Source of the DNA: Gorsachius magnificus
Taxonomy: Eukaryota; Chordata; Aves; Pelecaniformes; Ardeidae
Length of the DNA: 64,000 nt
Reading direction: 5' to 3'
Assembly (NCBI GenBank): GCA_034008185.1
Contig: CM067084.1
Location: 8,017,385 to 8,081,384 of the forward strand
Below the pieces are notes generated by a model. It made no database searches. It had not been told where the DNA came from and saw only the letters and a program-made list of their open reading frames with translations. Position numbers and translations under genes: made by a program. Of the stretch, positions 24,816-37,009 are shown piece after piece; the first letter of the stretch is position 1, and each line of letters opens with the position of its first letter.

Positions 24816-27800
24816 ACATGCACCCATGCACATACATTATGGCCAAAAATAGAAAAGCCAGACGGGAAAGAAGCCATAGGAAAATCCTGCATGCTTCAAA
24901 TTGCAAAGTGAAAACAATTTAGTGCCTTTGTGGAACCAACATCTTTTTCAGTCTTAACTTGATGAGATTTGTAGGTATGCACATGTTTCCTTGTCAGCAA
25001 AAAAAAAAAAAAAAAAAAGAGATGTAGCTGGAAAAAAATCCTAGTTAGGCACCAGTTGCACATCAGTAGCTCCAGCTTCACTTGGTGAACAGAGAGGTAG
25101 AAGTGAGGTATATGTTGGTTGGGTTTTTATGAAAAATAACCATAATTGTGAGAAAAAAAGCTATTATGATATTTAGATAATTCTTTCCTTTTCTGACCCT
25201 GAGGACTTGTTCAATGGCTGTTTCTGATACGAGAAACAAACAAAACTAAAAAAAGAAAAAAAAAGAGCGAGAAAAGACAAAGGAAATCCTTTAATCCCAT
25301 CCTTTTAATCCAATCCATGTGACACAGAATAAATTATTTAAAGGAGTTTGTATCTGAGATGCCACTTCCCAGCCCTTGGCCGGGGAGTTGCGCTGCCTGG
25401 GCAGAGCGGGGGTGCTGTTTTCCTCCGCCGTTACAGAGCTTACGCCGTGTCGCCGCCTTCCAAACTCTATCCAGGGATAGCTAGATCTACCCCTGCAAAA
25501 AGCATATTTTTGGCATTCTTTCAGCTTCCATTCTATTCATTATGGAGTTTTAGGGGCTGCTGTAGACAAATTATACTCCTTTTAATGAAAATGTAACTTT
25601 TACCTTCTTTTATTCCTTCTTGAGGAGTGTTAATGGGTACAAAATGGAAGGATGGCTGTGGTGGCAATGCCACACTGGGAAACCCTCACAGCATAAGTTT
25701 CTGAGCCAATCTGGGTATTAAAGCAAAGCAGCCCCTCTCTCCTGCTGTTTCAATCCTGCCGGATTTATAACACGCTCCCCAGCCGACCATACATTATTGA
25801 AGAGCTCTCCGGGTAAACACAGGCTGCTGTGGTCTCCGGCTGTACAAGAGCCGTTACGGAGCTGGAACTGTTGTGACAGCAGCCAACTCCTTTCAGTTCC
25901 ATTTCCAACTCCTGCCTGAACCCAAAGGCAGTGCCTTCAGCATCGCTGCTGGGGTGGCAGGGAACCCACCCTGAAGACAGTGGGAGGCTTTTGTGGGGTC
26001 CAGGGTTTCTCGTCTTGAATGATGGCTTTTACCTATCTTTGCTGGCTGTAAATAAATCTGAGTTTGACATTACAATACTCTCCCACTCTTAAACGGGAAC
26101 AGAGAATTTCTTAAATCATCTTTTAGTCAGAAGAAAGAAGGTGAGGATGTGGAGCCCGGGAACTTCTACAGTACACATGACTGATAGCTAGAGATGGTAG
26201 GAGAAAGTCTCTCTGCTTTAGATATCCCCCTCAGAGCATGGGTCAGTGATTGAACATAATCACTGCATTTTGTCTGGCTTTTGAACAAGCAGTCGATGCT
26301 TTAGCACTGGAGGAATCAATGTACCCGAGTGCCAGCTGGAGAACGAACCCGCCAGATCTGAACCAGTGAAGGAAAAAGGGCATGTAGCGATAGCTGGCTA
26401 CCCAACGAGAACTGGGAGGGGAAACGAGTAAGAGTACAAACACAAGTAAGCACACGTCGGTCTCATCTGCAAGACTGATAAAACTGACTTAATTTTATCA
26501 TTATCTATCGCTAACTCATCAGGGAGAGTGGGAAAATCATTGCAGAGTGGACGTGACTGAAGGTGTTGGATGATATGAACAGCTCAAAGGATCGCGGCAA
26601 CCCTAATCATGAGTGTTTGATCCCAACCAGATAATTCTTTCTTTCAGCCCCCCTGCTCAGTAGCTGGAGCAATACACACTCCAGGCTGCACCTCTCTCCT
26701 ACATATGGCATACGAGCGACGGTACTGCGACTTTGTCCAGTATTTGCATCAAACGAAGAGCAGAGCATGCTGCTTGTTCATTAATTAGCAAACAAATTTA
26801 ATACTGAGCAGTTTACTGGCTTACAAGTATATTTTGGCAATGACAAGAACCTACTGGATACACTCACAAGGTGAAATCCTGGGAATTTTCCCATTAATTT
26901 AAATAAAGCCAAGATTGACCTCAATTCAGTAGAAGGAAGATGAACACTTTATCTTCTTAGGCATCGCTCAGCATTTTGAAACCTTTCCTCTTACATGCAA
27001 TATTTCACATATCAATATATACAGCATCTTATGGTAAGCTCTTGCCTTGTTTAATCTTATCTATATTTTTTAATTTACAATAGCTGGAAATGCTTGGAAA
27101 TAGATGAATTTGCAGAAGGTCAGTGTTGTTCCTTCACTTAAGAAACGGGATTAAATACGCCAGTCATATTTGTGCTCAAATAACCTCCGGTATTTGACTA
27201 CATTTAAAATATGCAATGCTCCCGTGCCTCTCTGTTCACAGCACAGACATTGATTTCATGTTATCCTTACAGCCTTTATTACCAAATACAATTTCTGTTC
27301 CAGATTTTGATGCCAGATGCTATTACTTTGGAAAGCTTTTGGTATACAGAAGTGCAACAGCCAATTCTATAAAACATTTCACGGGTGCCCATGTTCCCAC
27401 GCAGCATTGACAACATTTTCCTAATTAGGAAAATCAGGTTTGCCCAAAGAGGGAGAAAAGGTCATCATAATAACGGCAAGATCCTTCTCTCATCATCTGA
27501 ATCACACATTTCATAATAAGAATGTTCTTTGGAGGATAGAAAGAAAATCAGTTTTGCCAGGCATCCTTTGCACAAGGATAGAGAGGTGCTCTGCAGACTA
27601 TGAGGAGCAAAGTATTTGTTGTCTGAAGTGGACACATGGCAGCCCAAGCTTTCAGGCACGATTTCAGGCTCTCAGAGGAATGATGAGAAAGCTCTGCGCT
27701 AAGAAACTGGTTAACGTGGACCTAGCGGTGAACAGAACAGGACGTTTCATTTCTGTGATGCCGCATCCCCGAGAATATCAGAATCCAAGGTGAAATTTGG

Positions 27801-28244
27801 CTCAATGGGATTAACTTTAAATGTGAAAGGAAGATGCGGGTGTCCGATTAGCAGACACGTGGAGGAGAGGGCTCTCGAAAAGAATAAAAGCGTGGCTGCC
27901 CACGGCTGCCCCGCTGGCGCCGAAGCAATGCCCGGCAGAATGGGGCGTACGAGCTCTGCAGATCTAACACGCGCAACGCAGAGTCCACGGGGCGTGGGAT
28001 GATCACTGATGTCTTTTTTTTTTTTTTATTAACAGGAGGGTTATCAGGTGATATCAGCAAGGCTCTAAAGAACTTGGAGAACAGAAAGGAATCCAGACGT
28101 ATTTGTCGTACCAAGCACTGCCTTTACAAACGTTGTAGGGAACGAGTGAATAGCGCAGGCGGACGACAAACAGGAGGCACCTTAGCGGAAGGAATTCATA
28201 CGGGATTTGCTCAGTAGCACAGACAGATTTTGAAATCGCTGTTG

Positions 28245-28267
28245 AACACGGAGCCAGGCTCTGTGTT
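28245..28267. repeat. 23-bp imperfect palindrome
   Basis: aacacggagcc, a central base, then ggctctgtgtt. All but one pair of positions mirror. As a result both strands translate to the same short NTEPGSV peptide, which could mislead ORF comparison. Confidence 0.8.
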
Positions 28268-29142
28268 GTTTATTACCTTGAGACTTCTTTGTTCAGGAAC
28301 AAAGGGATGGGGGAGCCGCCAGGCAGCACGGGGGACCCGGCGGTACCTCCTGCGGCTGCCGGCCGGGGGAAAGCCTTGGCAGCATCCCTGGTACCTGTTG
28401 CCGTGCAGGAGGTGGCACGTCCACCCAGCACACGCAAATCCACCTGCAGCAGTTTGCAGCACATCACATTTACGCCACAAACGTCTTTTACGATGAAGCA
28501 ACGCATGCGGACTGAAGCGGCACTTCCTAGCAAATAGGAGCCCGTTTGCTCCACAGCAAACTGCTGTAATCCAGACATAACAGGAGGATCCTAATCAAGG
28601 GTTGTAAACCATTGTGCAATTGTAAGCAATCTGTTAGGAATTATTATTTTTCTGCATTTAGTCATCATTCCGTATAAATCGCATATCCTCCAGAATATCC
28701 CATTTGGCAGTGGCAAGACAGTTGGTGTACATGGATTTTGCTTGGTGCAGAATTTAATTGTGCCTTATGGGGATTCCCTTCTCTCAGCGATTAGGTGGCT
28801 ATTGATCCACAGAACTGGAGGACCTTTTAATTTTTTATTTTTTTAAAACAATTGATCTATAAACAGGCATTTGAAAGAAAACACGCGAGGCAAGGAGAGC
28901 TTTCGTCTTTCAAAAGTCTGCCATAAAAAGCCTACTAATAATCTGTAGATATCTTCGATCATCTCCTTTGCTGCTGGAGAAAACTGAATATTATTTCAGG
29001 GAGTGAACTGGAGTCAGAGTTGTTGTTTGTTTGGTTTTTTTATTATTTTATAAGACATTTCATTATTTTTGTGGCGTACAACAGGTGCAGGGAAGATTAT
29101 TCAGCCGAGGGCAGAAAGACCTAATCATGGGCTGCTGTTTGC

Positions 29143-29325
29143 ACAGTCCCACCTTGATTATCCAAATGGCATGGGGACACTGCATATGTTTGCATAATTA
29201 AGGTCTCAGCTAATGGTAGTGTTTTTAAATGCAATTTATAGCTTTCTGGGGATATGATTATTTTGAAAAACGAGGAGGTTGCAGTAACTGAGGTTCGGAT
29301 AACCGTGACAAAACTAACAAGAGCT
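29143..29325. mobile_element. Possible ancient Tigger/pogo-like MITE relic
   Basis: The left end, cagtcccaccttgattatcc followed by aaatgg, and the inverted right end, with ggttcggataaccgtgac at 29292-29309, share a GNTTATCCRAA-type inverted block. They resemble Tigger-family termini (CAG...GATTATCCGAA). The span is about 180 bp with no coding capacity. The repeat ends are diverged and the TA target duplication is not clear, so this may be a coincidental inverted repeat. Confidence 0.35.
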
Positions 29326-30881
29326 AGCATGAAATGAGTGAAGAATTATGTGAAATATTAATTAATGGAGAAATATGAAGTTATCATTCACTTTTGAGGA
29401 CTCCATCAAAACATATTAGCAGATGACTTCCAGTCACGATACGCATTAAATTTAACAGAAAACATGAAAGCAGAATGGCATTTACCAAATTTTAAAGAAA
29501 ACTTGTTAATGCTATGTTAGATTGAGAATGGCAACTGGCAAATTCATCTCATCATCTAATTGACACTTTTCCTTCTTTCTTGTTTGAGCGGCGGCCGTTC
29601 TGGCTTTGTCCAAGGTTCTTTCCAACATGTGTGACAGAAATAAGAGAGACCGGGTGGGCAAGAGCGGCCCCCAGTGCCGGCAAGGGAAGGGAGGGCAACG
29701 CAGAAAAGATGCCTTTGTGTCCAGCGGCCTTTGGAAATATAGTCCATCTTTTCACATGCCCAGACCTAGGCAGAGAGGGCGAACAGGGATTTGCATAGAT
29801 GCTCCAAGAAAATACTAAGGGTATTAGTTTTCAGTCAATCTTTAACTTTTTTTCCCCCCTTTTAAAAAATAACAGAGCGCTACTGTACCCTGCTGAGACC
29901 AACATCTGTGCAGACAATTAAACCCTTTTAGGCTCCGAGCGGGGGAAACTCAGAGGAACTGGTCCTTTTCTCCTACATCCTCTGAAGGATTACAGATAAA
30001 GAAAAGATTTTGCAAATAGCTAGGCACATACATAATGACAAAGAGGTCCCGCTGATTTGTTTTTAAATAAATTTGGTTAACAATGCTGTTTTATTTTCTG
30101 AAAAAATACTTACTGATATTGGCAGTTGGATCTGAAATGCCGCACTAACGTCTTTGTCGTGTTCCCCCCTTTGGAAGGAAGCCAGATCTAAGACAACAGA
30201 ATGAGCAGCTGAACAAGACCCGGGGTTTTATTCTTCAAATGTCACAGAAAATGATTTATCAAAACTTGATTCACGATGATATGACACCAAAAGCTCATTA
30301 TACCACTTTCTGGTTTTCTTCTTTAAGTGGCTTTTAGTTTCCTTAACTTCTGTCATTTAGCGAGGGTTGGGCAAGGGATGCAGAATATTTCTGCAAGGCA
30401 TTTTGTCTAATTGAGGTTTATGCCTGGGGTTCTACTTAAGGAAGGGACTCCAAACAAGGAGGGATGCCGCTGTGGAATGGGTGGTTTAAATTCAGTTCAG
30501 TCCCTGCTCTGAAGGGCTTCAATCCTAAAATGAACAGGGTGAGCGGTGGGAGAGGAAAGTAAAGCGAAGAGTTCTGCAAAAGGAAGGCGAATGAAAAAGA
30601 CGCTATGGCAGATACCGTGTTAATGGCTCTTAGGGCTGAAAAATGTTTCGGTTGAAATTGTTCTGACCCAGGGCTGTGTATGAACAGCTCTCCGCATTAA
30701 TCACTGTACATGCTTCCTTGCGCACACACCGTTCTGTACAAACAGAAGTTCATACATTTATCAAACGACATTTTTGTTCAGGGAAATGCCCACTGATGTT
30801 TCCAGGTTTTCGGGCAGATCAGCTGTGGTTCCCCTTCCCCGAATCCATCCCACCAGCCCAGCCCTGCCTTGTGCCGTCCAA

Positions 30882-31057
30882 GGGAACGCCGAAGAGCAGG
30901 CGGGTGCTTTGCACTCAGTGATTTCGGGAACGCCGAAGAGCAGGCGGGTGCTTTGCACGCAGTCATTTCGGGAACGCCAAAGAGCAGGCGGGTGCTTTGC
31001 ATGCAGTCATTTTGGGAATGCCAAAGAGCAGGCAGGTGCTTTGCATGCAGTGATTTC
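30882..31057. repeat. 44-bp minisatellite, four copies
   Basis: The unit, starting gggaacgccgaagagcaggc and ending cagtgatttc, occurs exactly four times in register (30882, 30926, 30970, 31014). There are only a few substitutions between copies. Because 44 is not a multiple of three, a frame crossing the array reads each copy in a different phase, and all phases are open. The resulting 203-codon frame (30774-31385) is therefore not evidence of a gene. Confidence 0.95.
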
Positions 31058-31837
31058 AGCACCACTTCGGTTCACCTGGACAGCAAGAGGTAGCGCTAAG
31101 AAAAAGGAAGCTGTGGGAAAGATGCACGGCTTTCAGCTGGAGATGGCAGCGGGTGATGCTTCCTGTCCTAGGGAGGATGCCTGGACAAAATCCGACCCGT
31201 CAAGGTTTAACCCCTTGGCATACATACAGTGCAAGGTGCAGGTGTCGCCTCTTACGACACCATATTTTATTTTTTTTTTAAAAAAAGGCCCTGTGCTAAT
31301 GGCACACTATCGGGAAATGAGTTTTACGCTGTTTCTAAATTGTCAAACCTGGTGCAATTCCCTATGTACAACTTCAGGATTGTAACAGCCTGGGAAACCC
31401 CGGCTGCACAGATTGCAGGCAAGAAGAGCTTGCCTCCTGCGCTCCAAGCAGAGGCTTTCGAAAACCATGTACCCTGCGAGGCGAGAAACATAAACATAGC
31501 AGCTCACCCCAGCACCACCAAAGCAAAATTACTCCTGCTGACTTCCAGCAGAAAAAGGGAAATGACAGACGTTAAGACAAGTCAGGCTATTTTTTGGTGA
31601 ATTTTGAGAAAACACGACCTACAGCAGGAACAGTTCAATAGTGAGAAACTCCGGGGCAAGGAAAGGCACTACCTCATCGGGCAGCAGGGGGGGGGTGTAA
31701 ATGCAAAACAGGTTTAGAACTACTGGCCATGGAAGCGTTCTATTAGCAGCTCAGTCACCTGGATTTGTTGTAGAACTTTTCTACCTGAAGTGACCACAAT
31801 AAATTTGTTATTTACACTGGGAAAAAAAAATAAATTT

Positions 31838-32352
31838 CCAGCTCTGGAGCCCTCAGCACAGGAAGGACATGGAACAGTTGGAGCGGGTCCAGAGGAGGGC
31901 TACTAAAATGATCCGAGGGCTGGAGCACCTCTCCTATGAGGCCAGGCTGAGAGAGTTGGGGTTGTTCAGCCTGGAGAACAGAAGGCTGCGGGGAGACCTG
32001 AATGTGGCCGTTCAGTCCTTAAATGGGGCCTATAGGAAAGATGGGGAAAATCTTTTTAGTAGGGCCAGCTGTGACAGGACAAGGGGTAATGGGTTTAAAC
32101 TAAACCAGGGTAGGTTTAGACTGGATATAAGGAAGAAATTCTTTACAATGAGGGTGGTGAAACACAGGAACGTGTTGCCCAGAGAGGTGGTGGAGGCCCC
32201 ATCCCTGGAAACATTCAAGGCCAGGTTGGACGGGCCTGTGAGCAACCTGATCTAGTTAGTGGTGTCCCTGCTCACTGCAGGGGGGTTGGACTAGATGGCC
32301 TCTAGGGGTCCCTTCCAACCCAAAACATTCTATGATTCTATGATTCTATGAT
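31838..32352 (+). mobile_element. CR1 LINE fragment with intact ORF2 C-terminus
   Basis: This copy begins in ORF2 (cagctctggagccctcagca). It keeps an uninterrupted frame of about 128 codons (31869-32255: [19 protein letters not shown] through [23 protein letters not shown], to a terminal LI-stop). A 3' UTR of about 90 bp ends in attctatg repeats (three to four units). The intact frame suggests a relatively recent insertion. It is nearly identical to the copy at 33466-33988. Confidence 0.95.
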
Positions 32353-33465
32353 CACTACAGCACTGCCCCAGCAGCCTTTCATCCCTCTTCCCAGCATTCA
32401 CATTTCCGTGCTACAGAAATCTGGGGGCAGAAGCTGGGCAAGAGCCATGCTGCTCCTTGGCCAGGGGCTGGATGCCTGCTGCAGCAAGGCCACCAGGTCC
32501 ACAGCAGACCGGTCTCCTCCTCCAGGCATGTTTGGCACGGGCATCACAGGCTTCTCAGCTTCGCACATCTTCTGCACCCCTGCCAGGCTTTGCCTCCTAT
32601 TTTAAGGTTGTTGCTCCATCAGAACAGTTACAAAGTAAATGTGAAGGTAGAAGATAAGGTAATTCATGTTTGGGTACGTCCACCACGTAGCCTGCGCTGT
32701 CACCTGGACAACCGCATTGTCTGCAAACCTGAGCTGGGCTGGCAGGAGCACTCCCCGAGAGAACAGAAGCCCAGATAGGAAGAAAAGTTTGCGTATAAAC
32801 ATGGAAACAGACCTTCCTTTCTGAAAGCATGATTTTGCTTCGTATTTAAACATATACCTCAAACCCAGCCTGGTGTGCAGTAACACTGGGATATAAACAG
32901 TGATGTTTTCGAGAGGCACCAAAACTGCAGCGATGAAAACGTTTATTTCAGTGTGAAAATATGAGCTTTCCTAATATTTAGTGTGTATTTAAATATTTGC
33001 TTTAAAATGTGACTCAGATTATAAAGACAAATATTTTAAGAGCAAACACTTGTTTAATTAAGTTTGCACACCGGGTTAACTTCATAACAAGATTTATAGA
33101 ACGTATTACGAGTGTTTGCCTAATAAATGATCATGAGATGAAAGAACACTCCTGCCAAAGCAGAAGCAGTCAAAACTTGGATGCCTGCAGTGCCTCCCCA
33201 TGGTTATGTGTATGTCGTACCTGCTCTGGGAGAGGGCTCTGCTGGCTGAGGGAGCCTCTGCTTTCAGGTGCACTGCGTATGAAGGAATTAGCTATGTTCA
33301 TCTTCATGAAGAGAGCGAAAAGTGTTGTGCCTCTGCCCTACTGTGCCTTGAAACAGTGAGTCTAAAATCATGCGTGAGCTTTCGGGGGATGGATGCATTA
33401 GAAAGGGGGTTCTGGTAGGTTTGCTTTGTAAGGAAGCCAACCCTCTAGGTTCCTCCACTGAGGGA

Positions 33466-33988
33466 GTACTGCATCCAGCTCTGGAGCCCTCAGCACAAGA
33501 AGGACATGGAACTGTTGGAGCGGGGCCAGAGGAGGGCTACAAAAATGATCCGAGGGCTGGAGCACCTCTCCTATGAGGCCAGGCTGAGAGAGTTGGGGTT
33601 GTTCAGCCTGGAGAACAGAAGGCTGCGGGGAGACCTGATTACAGCCTTTCAGTACCTGAAGGGGGCCTATAGGAAAGATGGGGAAAATCTTTTTAGTAGG
33701 GCCAGCTGTGACAGGACAAGGGGTAATGATTTTAAACTAAACCAGGGTAGGTTTAGACTGGATATAAGGAAGAAATTCTTTACAATGAGGGTGGTGAAAC
33801 GCAGGAACGTGTTGCCCAGAGAGGTGGTGGAGGCCCCATCCCTGGAAACATTCAAGGCCAGGTTGGACGGGGCTGTGAACAACTTGATCTAGTTAGCAGT
33901 GACCCTGCTCACTGCAGGGGGGTTGGACTAGCTGACCTCTAGGGGTCCCTTCCAACCCAAAACATTCTATGATTCTGTGATTCCATGA
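33466..33988 (+). mobile_element. CR1 LINE fragment, near-identical to the 31838-32352 copy
   Basis: It starts slightly further 5' (gtactgcatccagctctgga) and keeps a 128-codon ORF2 C-terminal frame (33506-33892) ending LI-stop. The tail is ggttggactagctgacctct, cccttccaacccaaaacatt and attctatgattctgtgattc. Both copies lie in direct orientation about 1.6 kb apart. Confidence 0.95.
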
Positions 33989-34609
33989 AATCCAAGCTCA
34001 GAGAGGCCAAATGAAAACACAAAATTGTCTGTACAGCTCCAAGTGCCACGCACAGGCCATCCATCGCTGTGGCAATGCCAGTGCTTGTTGGCTTTTGCCA
34101 GTGCTTCAGAGGAACGGAGGCAGCTTTACACTCCTTTACTTAAGCCTGAGTTTTGTGTGCGATCCCTCCCAACTCCTGAGCCTGAGGTACGCAGGAAGTA
34201 TGATGGTGAGTCATGGGAAAAATAATAATAACAGGAACATCAAGAGAAACATTCTAATTGGGGATTTTCGTTCTCATTTCCTCTGAATTAAATGAAAGCA
34301 GTCAACTGTAAAAGAGGGGACGGATCAACTGTAATGGGCAGCGGCTCTTCCATACAGATAGCGATTCCTCAAGTAAGTGAGGTGGTTTAGCCTCAAATAC
34401 AGCTTGCATACAAACAAATAAAACCCCACCCTTGCTAATACGGGTGATCCTGTACTAGAGCAAAAGCTTCCAGGCAGCATTTATTCTGAAATCATGCAAG
34501 GAGTGTATACTGCAGTCTATAAATAAAGTATCCCTTAAGGAAAATCGAGGCAGAAATTTTAGTAGTCACCACACCAAGAGCATTTCAAATAGTGAAGAGC
34601 TCCCCGGTT

Positions 34610-35095
34610 CAAGAAAGATGAGAAACTCCTAGAGAGGGTCCAGAGGGAGGGCTTCAGAGATGATGAGGGGACTGGAGCATCTCCCCTAAGGGGAAAGGCT
34701 GAGAGAGCTGGGCTTGTTTGGCCTGAAGAAGAGAAGACTGAGAGGGGACCTCATCAACACATACAAATATCTCAAGGGTGGATGTCACGAGGATGGAGCC
34801 AGACACTTCTCAGTGGTGTCCAGAGACAGGACAAGGGGCAATGGGCACAAACTGAAGCATAAGAGGTTTCAGTTGAATATGCGGGAGAACTTCTTTATTT
34901 TGAGGGTGACAGAGCCCTGGCCCAGGCTGCCCAGGGGGTTGTGGAGTCTCCTTCTCTGGAGATATTCAAAACCCTCCTGGATGAAGTCCTGTGCACCCTG
35001 CTCTGGGTGAGCCTGCTTTAGCAGGGGGGTTGGACTGGGTGATCTCCCGAGGTCCCTTCCAACCCCTGCCATTCTGGGATTCTGTGATTCTGTGA
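34610..35095 (+). mobile_element. CR1 LINE fragment (second subfamily)
   Basis: The ORF2 end is recognisable (ggtccagagggagggcttca; [34 protein letters not shown]), followed by ggttggactgggtgatctcc and gattctgtgattctgtgaaa. An in-frame stop in the 5' part and a frameshift near the end show decay. It belongs with the copy at 20648-20977 rather than with its immediate CR1 neighbours. Confidence 0.93.
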
Positions 35096-35120
35096 AACAC
35101 TTGCTATTTCATTCCTTGAC

Positions 35121-35170
35121 AGAGACAGACAGACACAGACACACACACACACATATATATACACACACAT
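35121..35170. repeat. CA/TA microsatellite
   Basis: A GACA-rich start grades into (CA)n, then (TA)n, then (CA)n. It lies 25 bp after a CR1 tail and is likely to be length-polymorphic. Confidence 0.95.
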
Positions 35171-36947
35171 CCATGCGAAGCTATGCATACCAAGAGGTTT
35201 ATTATTAAGGTACCTAACAGCCTGGCAGGTCAAAGAGCACAGGACGGGCTTTGGTCCCTGCTCAGGGGAGTGCTGGGAGGGGAGGGCCCGGCTCCTTGCT
35301 GCGTCTGACTGCTATGCCAGAACAGGCGCTTGCTCTGCTTGGCCCCTGCCCACCACTGGGGTCACTGCGGACTTCTGCCATGGAGGCTACAGCTATGGAT
35401 TCAATGCATCGAGAGAAAAAGTGGCTTATAAAGAGGACACACACACAGAATCGACGTGTTTGCTTTGTACTTTCTTGGCTCCGCACGCAGCATTTAATTC
35501 CAGACGATTATGCCTTCTCAGCCCTTTGTTTGCTCCGGTGCCCTGCAGAGGGTGCACACTGCTCATTCACTTTCCCAGGGGTGGAAAGCCCTTTCAGATC
35601 CCATCAGTGTGATGTGTGTTGTCAGATCTCAGGCAGGAACGACACAACGGGAGTCGCATTTAGCTGCCAAATCCTCAGAGGATTTCGAGATTCCACTGAT
35701 GGCTTTTCCTCGGTGTTAACGAGTCAGTCTTAATACTTGTCACTGGATGCAAGATCACTGGATCCTAGCAAAAATCACAGTGATAAATAAAATTGGGCCA
35801 AAGTACCCAGATGCTCTTAATTTTTGCACTCAATAACAATCGAGAATATATTTCCTGGCTAAAACCAAAAACCAGGGTGTGACAAAGGGGCTGGTTGAGT
35901 ATAAACCCGAGTGACTGTGATGCTAGCAAAGCTCTTATTTCCCAGGGAATTCAAATCTAAATACGCGGGAAGCAGAAAGTGCTTCAGTAGCTGTCCTGCC
36001 CATGGGGTGTCGGAATGGCGGGGTCCGCAGAGGCATGGCAGTGGCTCCTCCAGCCATGAGGGATCCTTCCCTGCCTGTTGTCACCTGATGTGTGTCCCAG
36101 CTTCCTTTTGCAGTGCCCATTCAGCGTCTCGTTTGTTATATCTTACCTCAGAGGAACAAAAGTTGCTTTCTAGGATGACATTAAGTGATATAAAGTGACC
36201 ATGCCTTACCCTTAGGGTCCCTTCGTAGTATGTTAGAATTTTAGTATTACTGGCATTTTTTGTAAAAATAAATCTCTACCTTGCGTTACTTAATCAGTGA
36301 AAGATGAAAAGTTTAATTTACATAAAACATGATGTATTTCACCTTCTCTACAGCCTGAAGGCTCCAAGGTTTTTCCTTTTACTATCAAAAAAGCCTTCAT
36401 AGTAAATCACCGTGTGATGCTAGAAGACATAAAAGTCGTGTTCTCTGTTATTCCGAGCCTGATTTAATTCCAAGATCTTTATTTTGTTATCGAGTGTGAA
36501 ATAGTCATTTGCTTTAAGGCAATGTAGGGTAAGGCTTGCGCCCCACTTACAGCTCACACATCCAACCCAGAGCCTGCCTGCTCTTTGCGCTTGCATGCTG
36601 CAGTTTTTCTAAGGGATTTTTTTTTTTAAATGGAAGGAGGTGGGTGTCCGTCCCCCGCCACTATAGAGAGTACACTTTTCTGAATGTCATGCAGATAACC
36701 GTCTCTTACTAACATTTAGTCCCTGCTGTTTCTTCCCAGATTATTACCTATTGGCAACTTGGGTTGGTTGGTTGATGAGTCTGAGGAGATAATCAGCAAG
36801 GGCTGAGCCTTGTTAGCTCTCAACCCATCGGCAGCTCAATATGAGCTCATTTATTTGGGTTTATAAGTAAAGCCCTGCAGGAAGGGCTAAGGTAGAGACT
36901 TGGGCTGCTCTAAGGCTTTTGTGTTTTTATCTGCAGCAGGATTCTGG

Positions 36948-37009
36948 GAGCTGCTTTTTGGGTGATGTTTTCAGCTGTGAGCTGCTTTTTGGGTGATGCT
37001 TTCAGATCT
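36948..37009. repeat. 31-bp tandem duplication
   Basis: The unit gagctgctttttgggtgatg followed by ttttcagctgt is present twice head-to-tail (36948-36978 and 36979-37009) with three to four differences. It is a simple local duplication with no coding meaning. Confidence 0.9.

Larger units (their letters stand above)
21491..30773. other. Intergenic, no gene recognised
   Basis: Apart from the listed CR1 tail, hairpins, tracts and possible Tigger relic, I see no gene. A small GC/CpG-richer patch occurs at about 27880-28000 and another at 28300-28450, without recognisable coding content. Confidence 0.6.

Noticed and set aside
30774..31385. 203-codon open frame taken as a gene
   Set aside because: It is created by the stop-free 44-bp repeat read in successive phases. 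The flanks show no domain.
31869..33892. Two 128-codon frames (31869-32255 and 33506-33892) as host genes
   Set aside because: They are the C-terminus of CR1 ORF2 followed by the CR1 tail and octamer repeats.
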